64,000 bases of DNA from CAIQPV01 sp963719855 (GCA_963719855.1 CAVRDK010000007.1:14149-78148), one strand, 5' to 3'. Positions 1 to 9,738 are shown, counted from the stretch's first letter. A program made the numbers and translations. Notes: generated by a model from the letters alone, not told the origin.

Positions 1-30
1 GCCATCTTGAACAATCCCGCAACCTGCGCC

Positions 31-543
31 CTAAGCCGTGACGTTGATGTTATATCCAACGGTCTGCACTTGTGCCAGATGGGCTTGCAGAGCCTGTTGC
101 GCTTGTTGGTTTTGCACAGCTTGCTGTTCTTGCCCAGCTTGCTGGGCTTGCTGAATATCCTGTTGGGCTTGCAGTGACTGCAAAACCAGTTTTGTTTGCG
201 AAGCCAACTGTGACTGTTGTGTCTGCGCTGGCTGAGTTGTCTGTGTGGTTTGAGTTGTCTGTGTAATCTGGGTAGCCTGAGTTGCCGGTGCGGTCTGAGC
301 CTGTTGGGCTGGCTGAGTCTCTAGCGCCTGCACCCTCTGTTGGGCTTGCTGTACCAACTGTGCCTGCTGTGCCTGCTGTGCCTGCGATTGCTGCTCTACC
401 TGAGACAACTGAGCCAGTATTTCCTGCACAGTCTGTTGGTCTTGCTGCGTCAGTTGAGCTTGCTGAGCCTGCTGTGCCTGAAGAGCTTGCTGAGCTTGCG
501 CTAACTGAACACTGCTGCTGGAGGTGATTGCGCTAATAGCCAT
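31..543 (-). CDS. Gln/Ala-rich low-complexity small protein
   Basis: This gene encodes 170 residues, most of them Gln, Ala, Thr and Leu, in irregular QQAQQAQ-type repeats. A TQTTQTTQTT patch lies near the middle and the ends are less biased (MAISAITSSSS at the N-terminus, VGYNINVTA at the C-terminus). A strong ribosome binding site (AAGGAGAT) sits just ahead of the ATG, which supports real translation. The plus-strand ORFs across it are shadows of the repeats. There is no signal peptide or membrane segment. The composition suggests an extended helical or coiled-coil protein, perhaps prion-like. The short N-terminus and the NINVTA-type end faintly recall small YjfB-type putative motility proteins, but this is not secure. 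Function unknown. Confidence 0.6.
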   Translation of the reverse strand: MAISAITSSSSVQLAQAQQALQAQQAQQAQLTQQDQQTVQEILAQLSQVEQQSQAQQAQQAQLVQQAQQRVQALETQPAQQAQTAPATQATQITQTTQTTQTTQPAQTQQSQLASQTKLVLQSLQAQQDIQQAQQAGQEQQAVQNQQAQQALQAHLAQVQTVGYNINVTA

Positions 544-1130
544 GATATCTCCTTAATGACGAGCCAAGTCGTCAGGAATATCGTATCCCTACCCCATGAT
601 ATTGACAGCAATCCGGCAGTAGATAAATAGTTCGATTAAAAAATTAAACTTTGGTTCATTTCCTCGCAACCTGTGCCGCAGTCAATCCACGAAACTCGGT
701 TTCATATTATTCAGTGGCTTGTAGTGCACTATAGGAAAAGAATACGCCAATTCTCGAATAAATCATATACCGGACTATGGGTATATAAATCTGACACGGT
801 CGCCCGCAATATTTCGATAGCAGATAACACCTCCACCAATTTGATGGCTTGAAAGCGGACACTCGCGAAGGGCCGTTTTTGGGCCGGTTAGCAACCAATC
901 GCCAGTGTCCGTTGACAACATTAACGGACTTCCATCAGTTTGCTGAAGGCCGATTTACAACAAAGCGCCAGGATGTACTCCCATCAAATATCGCCGCAAC
1001 ATCCTCCAAAATAAGTGGCACATTCATTCTGTTCGTGTATCCGCAAGGGGTGTTGTGTCTACGCTTCCACAGCGTTCGTCGAGCCAACTCGAACAGCACG
1101 GCGAAGTGATTTTAGCTTAAAGCGCGGCAG
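544..1130. other. Intergenic region, no gene recognised
   Basis: This stretch of about 590 bases lies between the Gln-rich gene and the chemoreceptor. It is AT-rich near 600-660, where the promoter of the Gln-rich gene would be expected. Short open frames on both strands have no ribosome binding site and no recognisable protein features. I see no RNA gene or repeat here. Confidence 0.5.
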
Positions 1131-2750
1131 CTATACCGTGAACTCACCTACGGCGGAGCGAGTAGCGGCAGCCAGCTTGTCCAAATAGAGGGCAGTTTCG
1201 GACGCTTCGCGCGAGGAGGCACGGTTCTCCTCTGACATCTGGGCGATCTTCTCTATGTTCATCGCAATTTCGTTGCTCGCCACACTCTGTTCGCAGAGCG
1301 CTCCGGATATCTCATTTACCGCCAAAGTTACGCGCTCCGCGCTTTCGCTAATGCCAAGTATCGAGGCGCTTGCTTGCTGCGCCATATTGACGCCTTGCTC
1401 AACACGCGATACTGCTGAATTCATGGTGCCCACGGCACTCTGTGCGCTAGACTGAACTTCTCCGATCATGGCGCTGATTTCGGTCGTGGCCTTGGCTGTA
1501 CGCTCCGCGAGTTTTCTAACCTCATCAGCCACGACTGCGAATCCTCGCCCCTGCTCACCCGCACGCGCCGCCTCAATGGCCGCATTTAATGCCAGCAGGT
1601 TGGTCTGTTCTGCCACCTCCTTGATGACCTGAACAATGTTCGAAATATTTTGCGAGCTATCGCCCATCAATTGAATGGTTTTCGCCGCTTCGCCAACCGC
1701 CTGCGATATCTGCTGCATTTCCGCGACTGCGCCTTGAATAATGCTGTTGCCTTCCTGCGTCATGTTGCCCGTTTCAGTGGTAATATTTTTTGCTTCCTTG
1801 GCGCTGTCGGAAACATGACTAATGCTTGCCGTCATTTCTTCCACAGCCGCTGACATCGAAGTGGACGAGTCGGATTGAGCTTCCGTTGCCCTTGCTACTT
1901 GCTGCGAGGCAGCAGCCAGCTGCTGGGCGGCTGCCGAGACCTCTTCCGCATTCTTCTGCAAGTTGCTCACCATCTTGCGCAAATTCGTCTGCATGCGCCC
2001 CGTTGCCGCCATCAGGCTCTGGTCGTCACCTGCCCTTACCCTAATTGCAGAAGTCAGATCACCGGCGGCAATCTTTTCGACCACCGCCTTGGCTTCATCT
2101 GGCTCACCCCCCAGCGGGCCAGTTACGGAACGAACGATCCAGGTGGACAGCATTGCCGCAGCAATTGCAGCAATGATCAGGAAGGCGATGAGTTGGATGC
2201 GCGCGGCAGAATACGTGGTATGCCCTGCATCCGCAGTTTCTTGAAGAATTTCCCCCTGAATATGAATCAACTTGCCCACCGAACTTAGAAGAGCATCAAG
2301 AGCCGGCACAACTTCTCCCGACATTACCTGGGAAGCCTCCGCCACCTTGGTATCATCCAGTAACTTTGCCACTTTGGAAAACGAAGCCACGTAAAGTTTT
2401 CTTTTTTCGCGGATATCATTGAGCGCAGCCTTGCCTTCAGGTTTGTAGATCAACTTTTCCAGTTCATCGAGCTTTGCCGTTATTGTATGAACGTTGGCAG
2501 CGATCCGCTGTTTCACAGGGGAGCGATCCGCAACATAAAACAGCAGGAAGGTTTCGCGTGCGTTGGCATTCATCAAATCGATAGTATCGTTGGCTAATAC
2601 AGTCTTCCGCCAATCCTTGCTGACGATGCGATCCATCATGTCGTTAACCGAGTCCAGCCGCGACAGCCCAAGTGCAACCGAAATAAGCAACATCAGGAAG
2701 AACACCCCGAATCCTAGCGACAGCCGTTTTGCAATTGTCAATTTGATCAT
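1131..2750 (-). CDS. Methyl-accepting chemotaxis protein
   Basis: Inner-membrane chemoreceptor of 539 residues that would signal to CheA/CheW. TM1 lies near residues 8-30, followed by a periplasmic region of about 155 residues of the four-helix-bundle type, TM2 (around IAFLIIAAIAAAMLSTW), a HAMP domain, and a long cytoplasmic signalling domain. The highly conserved hairpin tip (EQTNLLALNAAIEAARAGEQ and the following GRGFAVVADEVR) falls near residues 377-417. There is no C-terminal CheR-docking pentapeptide; the protein ends in GEFTV. I chose the ATG at 2750 because GGAAG sits six bases upstream; an in-frame extension to 2834 would add 28 residues ahead of TM1. No chemotaxis genes are adjacent, so this is an orphan receptor with unknown ligand. 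Confidence 0.93.
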   Translation of the reverse strand: MIKLTIAKRLSLGFGVFFLMLLISVALGLSRLDSVNDMMDRIVSKDWRKTVLANDTIDLMNANARETFLLFYVADRSPVKQRIAANVHTITAKLDELEKLIYKPEGKAALNDIREKRKLYVASFSKVAKLLDDTKVAEASQVMSGEVVPALDALLSSVGKLIHIQGEILQETADAGHTTYSAARIQLIAFLIIAAIAAAMLSTWIVRSVTGPLGGEPDEAKAVVEKIAAGDLTSAIRVRAGDDQSLMAATGRMQTNLRKMVSNLQKNAEEVSAAAQQLAAASQQVARATEAQSDSSTSMSAAVEEMTASISHVSDSAKEAKNITTETGNMTQEGNSIIQGAVAEMQQISQAVGEAAKTIQLMGDSSQNISNIVQVIKEVAEQTNLLALNAAIEAARAGEQGRGFAVVADEVRKLAERTAKATTEISAMIGEVQSSAQSAVGTMNSAVSRVEQGVNMAQQASASILGISESAERVTLAVNEISGALCEQSVASNEIAMNIEKIAQMSEENRASSREASETALYLDKLAAATRSAVGEFTV

Positions 2751-3331
2751 TTCAATCTTCCATTTCTCAAAGTTCTGAAATTCGCCATTAATTGCAACGT
2801 CTGCCAGAGACGCTAATCTTGTCCTCTTCTCCACGCTGATGACATCCCGTTCGATGTTATGAAACGTGACATGCGATGCTCACCAGCAACAAAAGCTACT
2901 CGACAGACCACTGAACCTTTGCAGCGATACTCGAATTAAAGATTAATGCCATTTTCAGCATGTTTTCAAGGGATACGTTACTTTAGCGGCAGCAAACCTG
3001 TATTCTTTAATCTCTATTATATGGGCGATATTCTTCCAAGTCGTTATCTTAAGTGACTTATTGGGCGCGACGTTGCACGTCATATTACTTTTTATCTTCC
3101 TGGAAACCGATGCTTGCGCGAAGCGTGCTACGCTTGGCTTAGTTACGAAAAAATGGGCGATCTTGCGACCGCCCAAAAGGAGGAGAGTACAAATATCGGG
3201 TGATAACACCCAGCGCTGCACACTCGGTGCTAACAATACGCCTGCTCATTCAGAATTCATATATGCCAAATGGCCTAGATAATTTCCAATTTTGCCTATG
3301 CCGCTGCGTAACAAAGAACTCAAAACGATGC
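2751..3331. other. Intergenic region, no gene recognised
   Basis: About 580 bases lie between the chemoreceptor and a transposase remnant. Open frames here lack ribosome binding sites and recognisable domains. The last part leads into the eroded IS1182-type sequence, so some of this DNA may be unrecognisable mobile-element debris. Confidence 0.4.
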
Positions 3332-3655
3332 TTCTGCGCCGATGAACTTGATCTGGGGCGGTTAGGTCTCAATACTGTTCGCTTAATAAAAATTCCGTTC
3401 GCCCCATAGAGCTTTTGGTCGGGCACCCGCCTGAGCTTGTCGAAGGGTTCGGGTTGCGTAGCTGGTGGTTCGACAAGGCCTTTAGTCCTGAGCGAAGCCG
3501 AAGGATCACCACGAACGGTTTAAGTGAACAGTATTGGGTTAGGTCTTGAAGGAATTGATCCAGCAGCAATTGGCAGGCCAGCGTATCACCCGGCAACACC
3601 TCTTAATATCACATCTACGGATACCTCAATCGCATCCAGTCCAATCGCCCGTCCC
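3332..3655 (+). pseudogene. IS1182-family transposase N-terminal remnant, interrupted
   Basis: Translation of 3332-3369 gives FCADELDLGRLGL. After a 167-bp insertion plus a duplicated target the protein resumes at 3547 as EGIDPAAIGRPAYHPATPL, then slips frame to LNRIQSNR near 3630-3655. These pieces match the N-terminus of IS1182-family transposases (FVDELDLG..GFEGVDPAATGRPAYHPA..LNRIQSSR). The second remnant in this window, at 12.1-12.4 kb, carries the same region in better condition. Only about 60 codons survive, with no catalytic core, so this is a dead fragment. Joining the two sides across the insertion restores the frame (GGT CTT GAA GGA). Confidence 0.72.
3370..3536. repeat. MITE-like insertion with 17-bp terminal inverted repeats
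   Basis: The 167-bp element begins CAATACTGTTCGCTTAA and ends TTAAGTGAACAGTATTG, which are inverted repeats with one mismatch over 17 bp. It is flanked by a direct 10-bp repeat GGTTAGGTCT at 3360-3369 and 3537-3546, as expected for a target duplication. The interior contains a palindromic core starting CCGTTCGCCCC and ending CACCACGAACGG. Most of this core recurs, inverted, at 14423-14533. There is no ORF, so it would need a transposase in trans. It sits inside the IS1182-type remnant. Confidence 0.8.
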
Positions 3656-3694
3656 AAGCAAATAGTCACGATTTTTGAATCAAAAAGCTGTCGC

Positions 3695-5041
3695 CTATTT
3701 TTTTGGGTTTTTCTCTTCCTTCTTTCCGAACAAGCCTTCGACCCAGCCTCCGACTTTTGCCCCCACAGCAGTACCAAACCCGGGCCCCAACATGGCAGTA
3801 CCAATCGTCGCACCTGTCATGGTTCCGCCAGTGGGATAGAGTAACGGAGCGTCGACTGTTCCCGCAACATTGAGCGGCATGCTGGTGCCCACTGCGTTGA
3901 CCTGAGCATTGATGCGTCCCGAAAGCTCCTTTTTCGGCGAGACGTTCACATTGCCATCCACAGTAAACGCACCCGAGACAATCTTGAGTTGTGTGAAACG
4001 ATAAGCGCCGTGCTCCATGATTAGATGCCCAGACAACTGCTCGAAACGAGTTTCTCCGCCGGTCGCTCCCTGCTTGGTCAGATTGGTGGCGGCTTTCTGG
4101 ATATCAACACCGTGAAGTGCTCCGTTTTGAACGTTAAAAAACGTTTCCAGCCGTAACGTATTCATAAGCTGATCTGCGGATACCGCCGAGGCGGAGAAAA
4201 TCGGCTTCGCACTAAACTTGCCGCTGACGTGAGTACCAGGTGATAGCATGGAGGCGACTTGCTGTAACTCCAAGTGACTTATGTCGAGATTACCGTCGAG
4301 TTGCAGCCCTTTCTGCCAACGGATAGTTGTTTTGCCAATAACTGTGCCGCCATAGAGCTTGGCGCTCACCTCGCCCAAGCTGACATCGTTCAGCGTCGCC
4401 ACTCCTTTGACAATCAACTCGTCGAACACAAGCGTCGGCCCGATCGGCAATACCCATGATCTTGCATTGGCATTGATCAGATATTTTGACTTGTCAACCT
4501 TGATGAGCACTTTAAGCTTGCCGTCCTGCGTGGCAATTGATGCGTCCTCGGGTTCGCCCTTACTGTCGAGGTTTACGCGCACATCAAACGGACCAAAGTT
4601 TGCCTTGCCGAAATTGACCAGTGCGTTATTGAAACGTATGCTCTCGACCCGTACTTGCGGTTGTTGCGACACCTTGCTGGCATCCGACTTGGTCCATGCC
4701 GGGATTTTGTCAATTGCCTTCTGCGTCATAGTCAGAGAGTCGATCTCGATGCTCCTGATGACCTTAGTCGACTGCAGCAACGAAAATAGATCTGGGGTCA
4801 CCAGCACCTTGTCGAGCTTGATGTCATCGGTCGTGCCGACCGTGATATCCTCAACTGTGATATGCGGCAATGGCAATGCGTTGAACCTAATATTCTTTAT
4901 CGACACCGGCTCTTTAAGCCTGTCTGAGATCTCTTTTTCGATCTGCGGAATGTAATTGTTGAGCGAGATGAAAAACGGCAATGCCACCGCAATTGCGATC
5001 AGTAGCATGAGCGTAATCAGTATGCGTTTAAGCCACTTCAT
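3695..5041 (-). CDS. AsmA family protein
   Basis: Protein of 448 residues anchored by one N-terminal membrane segment (ILITLMLLIAIAVALPFFIS), with the bulk predicted in the periplasm. The start of the mature part matches AsmA N-termini (SLNNYIPQIEKEISDRLKEP, then KNIRFNALPLPHITVEDI). The second half has the repetitive beta-rich AsmA-like pattern (GGTVIGKTTIRW, VDGNVNVSPKKELSGRINAQ). The tail is a Gly-rich stretch and a basic end (GLFGKKEEKNPKK). AsmA-family proteins belong to the repeating beta-groove superfamily linked with lipid transport and outer-membrane homeostasis; the specific role here is not known. The ATG at 5041 is preferred over an upstream in-frame TTG, though the ribosome binding site is weak. 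Confidence 0.82.
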   Translation of the reverse strand: MKWLKRILITLMLLIAIAVALPFFISLNNYIPQIEKEISDRLKEPVSIKNIRFNALPLPHITVEDITVGTTDDIKLDKVLVTPDLFSLLQSTKVIRSIEIDSLTMTQKAIDKIPAWTKSDASKVSQQPQVRVESIRFNNALVNFGKANFGPFDVRVNLDSKGEPEDASIATQDGKLKVLIKVDKSKYLINANARSWVLPIGPTLVFDELIVKGVATLNDVSLGEVSAKLYGGTVIGKTTIRWQKGLQLDGNLDISHLELQQVASMLSPGTHVSGKFSAKPIFSASAVSADQLMNTLRLETFFNVQNGALHGVDIQKAATNLTKQGATGGETRFEQLSGHLIMEHGAYRFTQLKIVSGAFTVDGNVNVSPKKELSGRINAQVNAVGTSMPLNVAGTVDAPLLYPTGGTMTGATIGTAMLGPGFGTAVGAKVGGWVEGLFGKKEEKNPKK

Positions 5042-5390
5042 GCCATGTTCGCGCAATCAGAATCATCGTTTTTCTATCCTGCTAACTTGTCCATGAACCT
5101 TGCTTAGCCACCTCGCTGTACGAAAAGAGTAGTGCAGTAAGGACATTATCGGAATACCTGGAGCCAGTATTCCCCAGTTGGAATCAACGGGGTTGGGAGG
5201 TGCTATGGGCTGGCAATCTTGAATGGCGCGCCTTGAATAAACCATAGAATCTTGTGGCACGTTGCCGCACTTCACGTCGTCGAATTAGCTGCGAAGCAGA
5301 CACTTGCTAAATATTCGATTAAGATACCTCGTTACTGTATTGACCTTAGCCGCTAACACTGAAACCCAGCCAACTGGAAAATTATTGCAT
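5042..5390. other. Intergenic region, no gene recognised
   Basis: About 350 bases lie between the AsmA-family gene and the first HDOD gene. I find no recognisable ORF, RNA or clear terminator hairpin. Confidence 0.4.
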
Positions 5391-6284
5391 TCAGATAAAC
5401 GAACTGGCGAACTGTATAGCCTGTTCCGCCTCCTCGTCAACTTGCTGTTCCACTTCTTCCGCTTTGGATGGGCATATTCCCAACGCTTCCCACTCTTCGG
5501 CGCTGATGCCGGGAGCCACATATTCGTTAAGTCCAAAGGACGGCAGCAGTTTTTCAGTAATATTAATCATGCGCGCCAGCGGTTGCCCTGTCGCTGCTTC
5601 GGCTGCGTCCGGATTATGGTGGTAGCGCAACACGGCAATGATTTCTTCCGGCAAATTCCAATGGCGCGCCAATTCTGCTCCCAATTCATCATGGCATATA
5701 TCCAGAATTTCCCGCTCAATCTCCAGTGATGGGCGCCCGGTTTCTGCGGCCAAGTGTGTATGCAGCATATCGCTGCGATTGGGGTCAAGATAAGCCAGCA
5801 CCAGATAGCCAATGTCGTGCAGCATTCCGGCAAGAAAAATCTGGTCATCCCGTGGCCGCATCTTTTCGGGCATGAACCGTGCGATACCCAGCATGGCAAA
5901 TGCGATGCCGATGCTATGCAGCCATAAATCCTGCATGTTAAATTTACCTGCGGGTGCCTTTGCCATCTGAGACATGATGGCAATGCCGGTAGCGATCGAT
6001 TGGACGCGCTTGATACCTAGAAGCATCGCTGCATCTCTCACGGTCGTTATATGGCGCGATGCGCCGATCATCGCCGAATTGGCCAGCCCGAGGAGTTTCG
6101 CCGAGATTTGCGGATCCTGCTCGATCAGCACCAGCAGCATCCGTACGCCTTCTTCAGTATCCAGCTTTAGCGCCAGCAGTTTTTGCGCAATGACCGGCAT
6201 GGCTGGCAATGCTTCGAGGTTGTTGATAGCCTGCCGGAGATCTACATGTTCCCTTCCATTGATCATGTTGTTCATCCGATCCAT
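5391..6284 (-). CDS. HDOD domain protein (paralogue 1)
   Basis: Soluble protein of 297 residues, almost all one HDOD domain. The hallmarks are LPAMPVIAQKLLAL, LIEQDPQISAKLLGLANSA, VRDAAMLLGIKRVQSIA, FLAGMLHDIGYLVLAYL and YHHNP. HDOD proteins are catalytically degenerate relatives of HD phosphohydrolases and usually act in signalling or motility control. Here the HD pair in LHDIG is kept, but the full metal site of an HD-GYP phosphodiesterase is not evident. The C-terminus is an acidic coiled segment (EEVEQQVDEEAEQA). It is a close tandem paralogue of the next gene upstream, 188 bp away, and both lie downstream of the FimV-like locus. The start is ATG 6284; later in-frame ATGs are possible because no strong ribosome binding site is seen. 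Confidence 0.88.
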   Translation of the reverse strand: MDRMNNMINGREHVDLRQAINNLEALPAMPVIAQKLLALKLDTEEGVRMLLVLIEQDPQISAKLLGLANSAMIGASRHITTVRDAAMLLGIKRVQSIATGIAIMSQMAKAPAGKFNMQDLWLHSIGIAFAMLGIARFMPEKMRPRDDQIFLAGMLHDIGYLVLAYLDPNRSDMLHTHLAAETGRPSLEIEREILDICHDELGAELARHWNLPEEIIAVLRYHHNPDAAEAATGQPLARMINITEKLLPSFGLNEYVAPGISAEEWEALGICPSKAEEVEQQVDEEAEQAIQFASSFI

Positions 6285-6472
6285 CTAATTTGTTTTGTTG
6301 GCACAACTTAGCTTATGCACAAAGTATTTTAACCCCGATATGTGTTCTGACGGTATATATATAGGGGCGGTCACTTCCCTTCGCAATCGCTTGCGGCAAT
6401 TATGAAGAAGGCGGAAATGGAATGATTTTTCGGCTGCTGATGCTAAAAAAGAGACACCTAGCCACAAGGCAA

Positions 6473-7718
6473 TCAGGTAAACGAACTGGCAAACTGCAAG
6501 GCCTGCTCCGCCTGCTCGTCTACCTGCGCTTTCACATCTTCCACCTTGGATGGATCTATACCCAACGCTTCCCACTCCTCGGCGCTGATGTCGGGAGCCA
6601 CGTATTCGATAATCCCAAAGGATGGCAGCAGTTTTTCCACGATGTTAATCATGCGCACCAGCGGCTGCCCCACTGCGGCTTCGGCTGCGTCCGGGTTATG
6701 GTGGTAACGCAACACGGCGATGATTTCCTCCGGCAGATTCCAGTGGCGCGCCAGTTCTGCTCCCAATTCGTCATGACAGATATCCAGAATTTCCCGTTCA
6801 ACCTCCAGCGATGGGCGATCGGGTTCCTGCGGCCATATGGTTATGCAGCTTGTCGCTAAGTATGGGGTCAAGGAATGCCAGCGCAAGATATCCGATATCG
6901 TGCAACATACCGGCAAGAAAAATCTGCTCATCCTGAGGCCGCATTTTTGCAGGCATGAACCGTGCGATGCCCTGCATGGCGAATGCGATACCAAAGCTGT
7001 GTAACCATAAATCCTGCATATTAAACTCCCCTGCGGGCGGTTTGGTCATCAGGGAAATGATGGCGATACCGGAGGCGACCGATTGGACGCGCTTGAGGCC
7101 CAGCAGCATCGCGGCATCTCTTACGGTCTTTATCTGGCACAATGTGCCGACCATCGCCGAATTGGCCAGCCCAAGGATTCTTGCCGATATTTGCGGATCC
7201 TGCTCGATCAGCACCAGCAGCATCCGCTCGCCTTCTTCGGTATCCAGTTTCAATGCCAGAAGCCTTTGCGCAATAACAGGCATGGCAGGCAAAGTATCGA
7301 GGTTTTTGATAGCCAGCTTTAGGTCTGCATGTTTTTTGTCATTGCGAATTTGCTCTTGCGTCGCCTTGTGTTCCGGGATGTCGGACGGCGTGTCAAGGTT
7401 GTGTTCAATCTTTCCTGTATCGTCCTCCATTTCGGTATCGGCCACAATCACGCCTTCCTGCGCCTCAAAATCAGTGGTAACAAAACGAAGGTCTGCCTCC
7501 ATCTTTCTTTGATTGGTTAGAAAGAAATTCAAAAAGCTTCCGACAATACCAGCGACAAACAGAGATGCAACAAAACCTATCAGGAGGTAGCCATAAGTGA
7601 CCCCTCCTGTCAGCAGCATTCCCATGCCACCCACGATGCACTCTGTCATGACAATGGAAACGACAATAGAAAATAGCCAAACATGAACAGACGTGAGTTT
7701 CTTCATGTAGTCAATCAT
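6473..7718 (-). pseudogene. Membrane-anchored HDOD protein (paralogue 2), single-base frameshift
   Basis: The 5' part encodes two hydrophobic segments (VWLFSIVVSIVMTECIVGG; LLIGFVASLFVAGIVGSFLN), an acidic linker, and an HDOD domain nearly identical to paralogue 1. At the CCC run read from 6823-6821 the frame breaks after MAAGTR and would end SPIAGG. Dropping one C restores RPSLEVEREILDICHDELGA and an intact C-terminus ending FASSFT at 6473. The indel is either a sequencing error or a recent mutation, because the downstream frame is fully conserved with paralogue 1. The start ATG overlaps the stop of the upstream FimV-type segment by four bases (ATGA), implying translational coupling. A membrane-tethered HDOD protein beside a FimV-like gene hints at polar signalling or pilus control (inference). 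Confidence 0.82.
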
Positions 7719-8125
7719 GATGTAGACACCATCTCCAAAGAAGGCGGCTCATCGGCATGCGTGATTTCGACAGCGGCCCCATGGGTTGATTGTTGTTGCA
7801 ACAGATGGCTAAGTTGTTTAGGCGTAACCGCCTTGCGCGATGCCATGAATTCGCCGACGCTTCCATCCCGCTTCGGATCGAAATCAGCCAGGAAATTCTC
7901 AATGCCCTGCAATGAAGGCAGGTCGCCAAATTTCACTTCGGTATGAACTCCTTGCTGTTGCAACAAGGCTTGATCGAGTTGCGCAAGGGTGATTGCCTTG
8001 CGTGCCACCAGATACCCCCCGAATCGCCCATGTTTTTTCGGGTCGAAATCATCCAGGAAATTCTGTAGATCCAGCTTGGACAACACTCCCATCTCCATCA
8101 GGATATCCCCGATAGGCCGATGCAT
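7715..8125 (-). pseudogene. 3' part of FimV-like gene, severed by IS21-family insertion
   Basis: This segment has two tandem units, each about 36 residues: FLDDFDPKKHGRFGGYLVAR followed by KAITLAQLDQALLQQQ, and FLADFDPKRDGSVGEFMASR followed by KAVTPKQLSHLLQQQ. Both recall the N-terminal domain of GspE/MshE-type ATPases (GxxLxxxxxLTxxQLxxALxxQ). The apparent ATG at 8125 borrows its first base from the insertion sequence. Removing the element and one copy of the 9-bp duplication joins this segment in frame to the FimV-like gene that starts at 11940, giving NLHRPIGDIL across the junction. It is therefore the C-terminal part of that protein and not an independent gene, although it could be reinitiated in its present state. 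Confidence 0.78.
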
Positions 8126-8237
8126 GTCAAACAGCGTGCAACACTTTCCAGATTAGGGGTGGAAACAGCGTCCAATAGTTTCCACCTCGGTATGTAACCA
8201 TCCGGCGTTTTGGCCGGAGGTATCTGGAGTGTTTTAC

Positions 8238-9738
8238 ATGGACATTATTTATGAGATTCGCAGGCGACATTCAGTACAGAAGCAAACGATTACAGAAATT
8301 TCCCGCGACATGGGGATATCCCGTCCGACAGTGCGCAAACACCTCAACACCATTGAGGAAGCCCAAGTATGTCCGGACGCAGCCTGCCGCACCCAAGCTG
8401 GGTCAATTTGAAGAACAACTTAGAAGATGGCTGGAAGAGGAATCCAAGCTCCCCCGGCCACGCCGTCGCAGTGCCCATCGACTCTTTGAAGGATTGCAGG
8501 AAAGCGGCTACACCGGTGCCTACGATAGCGTGCAACGTTTCGTTAAACGTTGGAAGTCTGGCAATCATGGCCCGAGACTGACCGAAGCCTTTGTGCCACT
8601 ACAATTTCAGCCAGCAGATGCTTGCCAATTTGACTGGAGCCAGGAGCAAGTCGAGTTGGGCGGGGTGTTGCAGACCATCAAAGTGGCGCACTTCCGCATG
8701 GCCTACAGCCGCCAGATGTTTGTCGTGGCCTATCCAAGAGAAATGCAGGAAATGGTGCTCGATGCCCATAGCCGCGCCTTTGCCTTCTTCGGTGGCGTAC
8801 CTGCGCGCCTGATCTACGACAACCTCAAAACGGTGGTGGATGCTGTCTACACAGGCAAAGAGCGTCAATTCAATCGGCGCTTCTTAACGCTTGCCAATCA
8901 CTATCTGTTTGAGCCGGTCGCCTGCACACCGGCATCTGGCTGGGAGAAAGGGCAAGTTGAGAACCAAGTGGGTAATGTGCGGGAATGGCTATTTACGCCA
9001 CTTGCACGCTTTACTTCATTTGCCGCCTTGAACGACTGGCTCGCCACCCGCTGCAAAGAATTGGCACAGCGCAGTCATCCCGTACAGAAGCAACGCACCA
9101 TCGCAGCATGCTTCGCTGACGAGCAGTCGTTGTTGCGCCCTATCACTGCGCACTTTGATGGTTATGTTGAGCAGATGATGCGAGTCTCTTCGACTTGCCT
9201 GATCAGAGTGGATCGTAATCGATATAGCGTACCGGCCAGCGTAGCCGGCCAGGCGGTTTCTGTTCGCACCACAGCAGATCAGGTGCGCGTCGTGGCTCAT
9301 GGCGAAGTGATTGCCGCCCACTCGAGAGTGTTTGGGCGAGACCAATTGGTTTGCGATCCTTGGCATTACCTACCGGTGCTGGAGAAGAAGCCTGGCGCAT
9401 TACGCGATGGAGCTCCATTCGTGGCGTGGGATTTACCCACGCCGATTAAGGCAGTGCGTGATCGTATTCTGAAGCAACCCAAGGGGGATCGTGCCTTTGT
9501 CGAATTGCTCATGCTGGCAGGCGAAGCAGGACTCGATGCGCTTACAGTGGCTTGCGAGTTGGCGCTCGAAGGCGGAATCGTCTGTGCGCCCATTGTGATG
9601 AATGAGTTGCGCAGGCTCATCGCCCCGCATTTACCTACAGTCGCGATTAATGTGCCGGATGGAATTGCATTGACGATAGAGCCTCTCGCCAATTGCCAGC
9701 GTTATGACCACTTGCTGGGAGCGACCAATGTCCACTGA
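8238..9738 (+). pseudogene. istA: IS21-family transposase IstA, frameshifted near N-terminus
   Basis: The DDE transposase of the element. The N-terminal helix-turn-helix (TEISRDMGISRPTVRKHLNT) starts at ATG 8238. At the GCCC around 8361-8364 the frame shifts by one base. The remaining protein, about 460 residues, continues in the other frame as PKYVRTQPAAPKLGQFEEQL. The catalytic region is intact: CQFDWSQ, RLIYDNLKTVV, and the Glu in GQVENQVGN, followed by the usual IstA C-terminal beta-barrel region (RNRYSVPA). The shift would remove the DNA-binding domain from the catalytic part unless it is a read error or is bypassed by ribosomal slippage; I know of no programmed frameshift at this site in IS21 istA. 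The C-terminus overlaps istB by 11 bases. Confidence 0.88.

Noticed and set aside
72..527. Plus-strand open frames across the Gln-rich gene
   Set aside because: They are products of the repetitive minus-strand coding sequence, have no ribosome binding sites, and give simple Val/Ala/Leu/Pro repeats.
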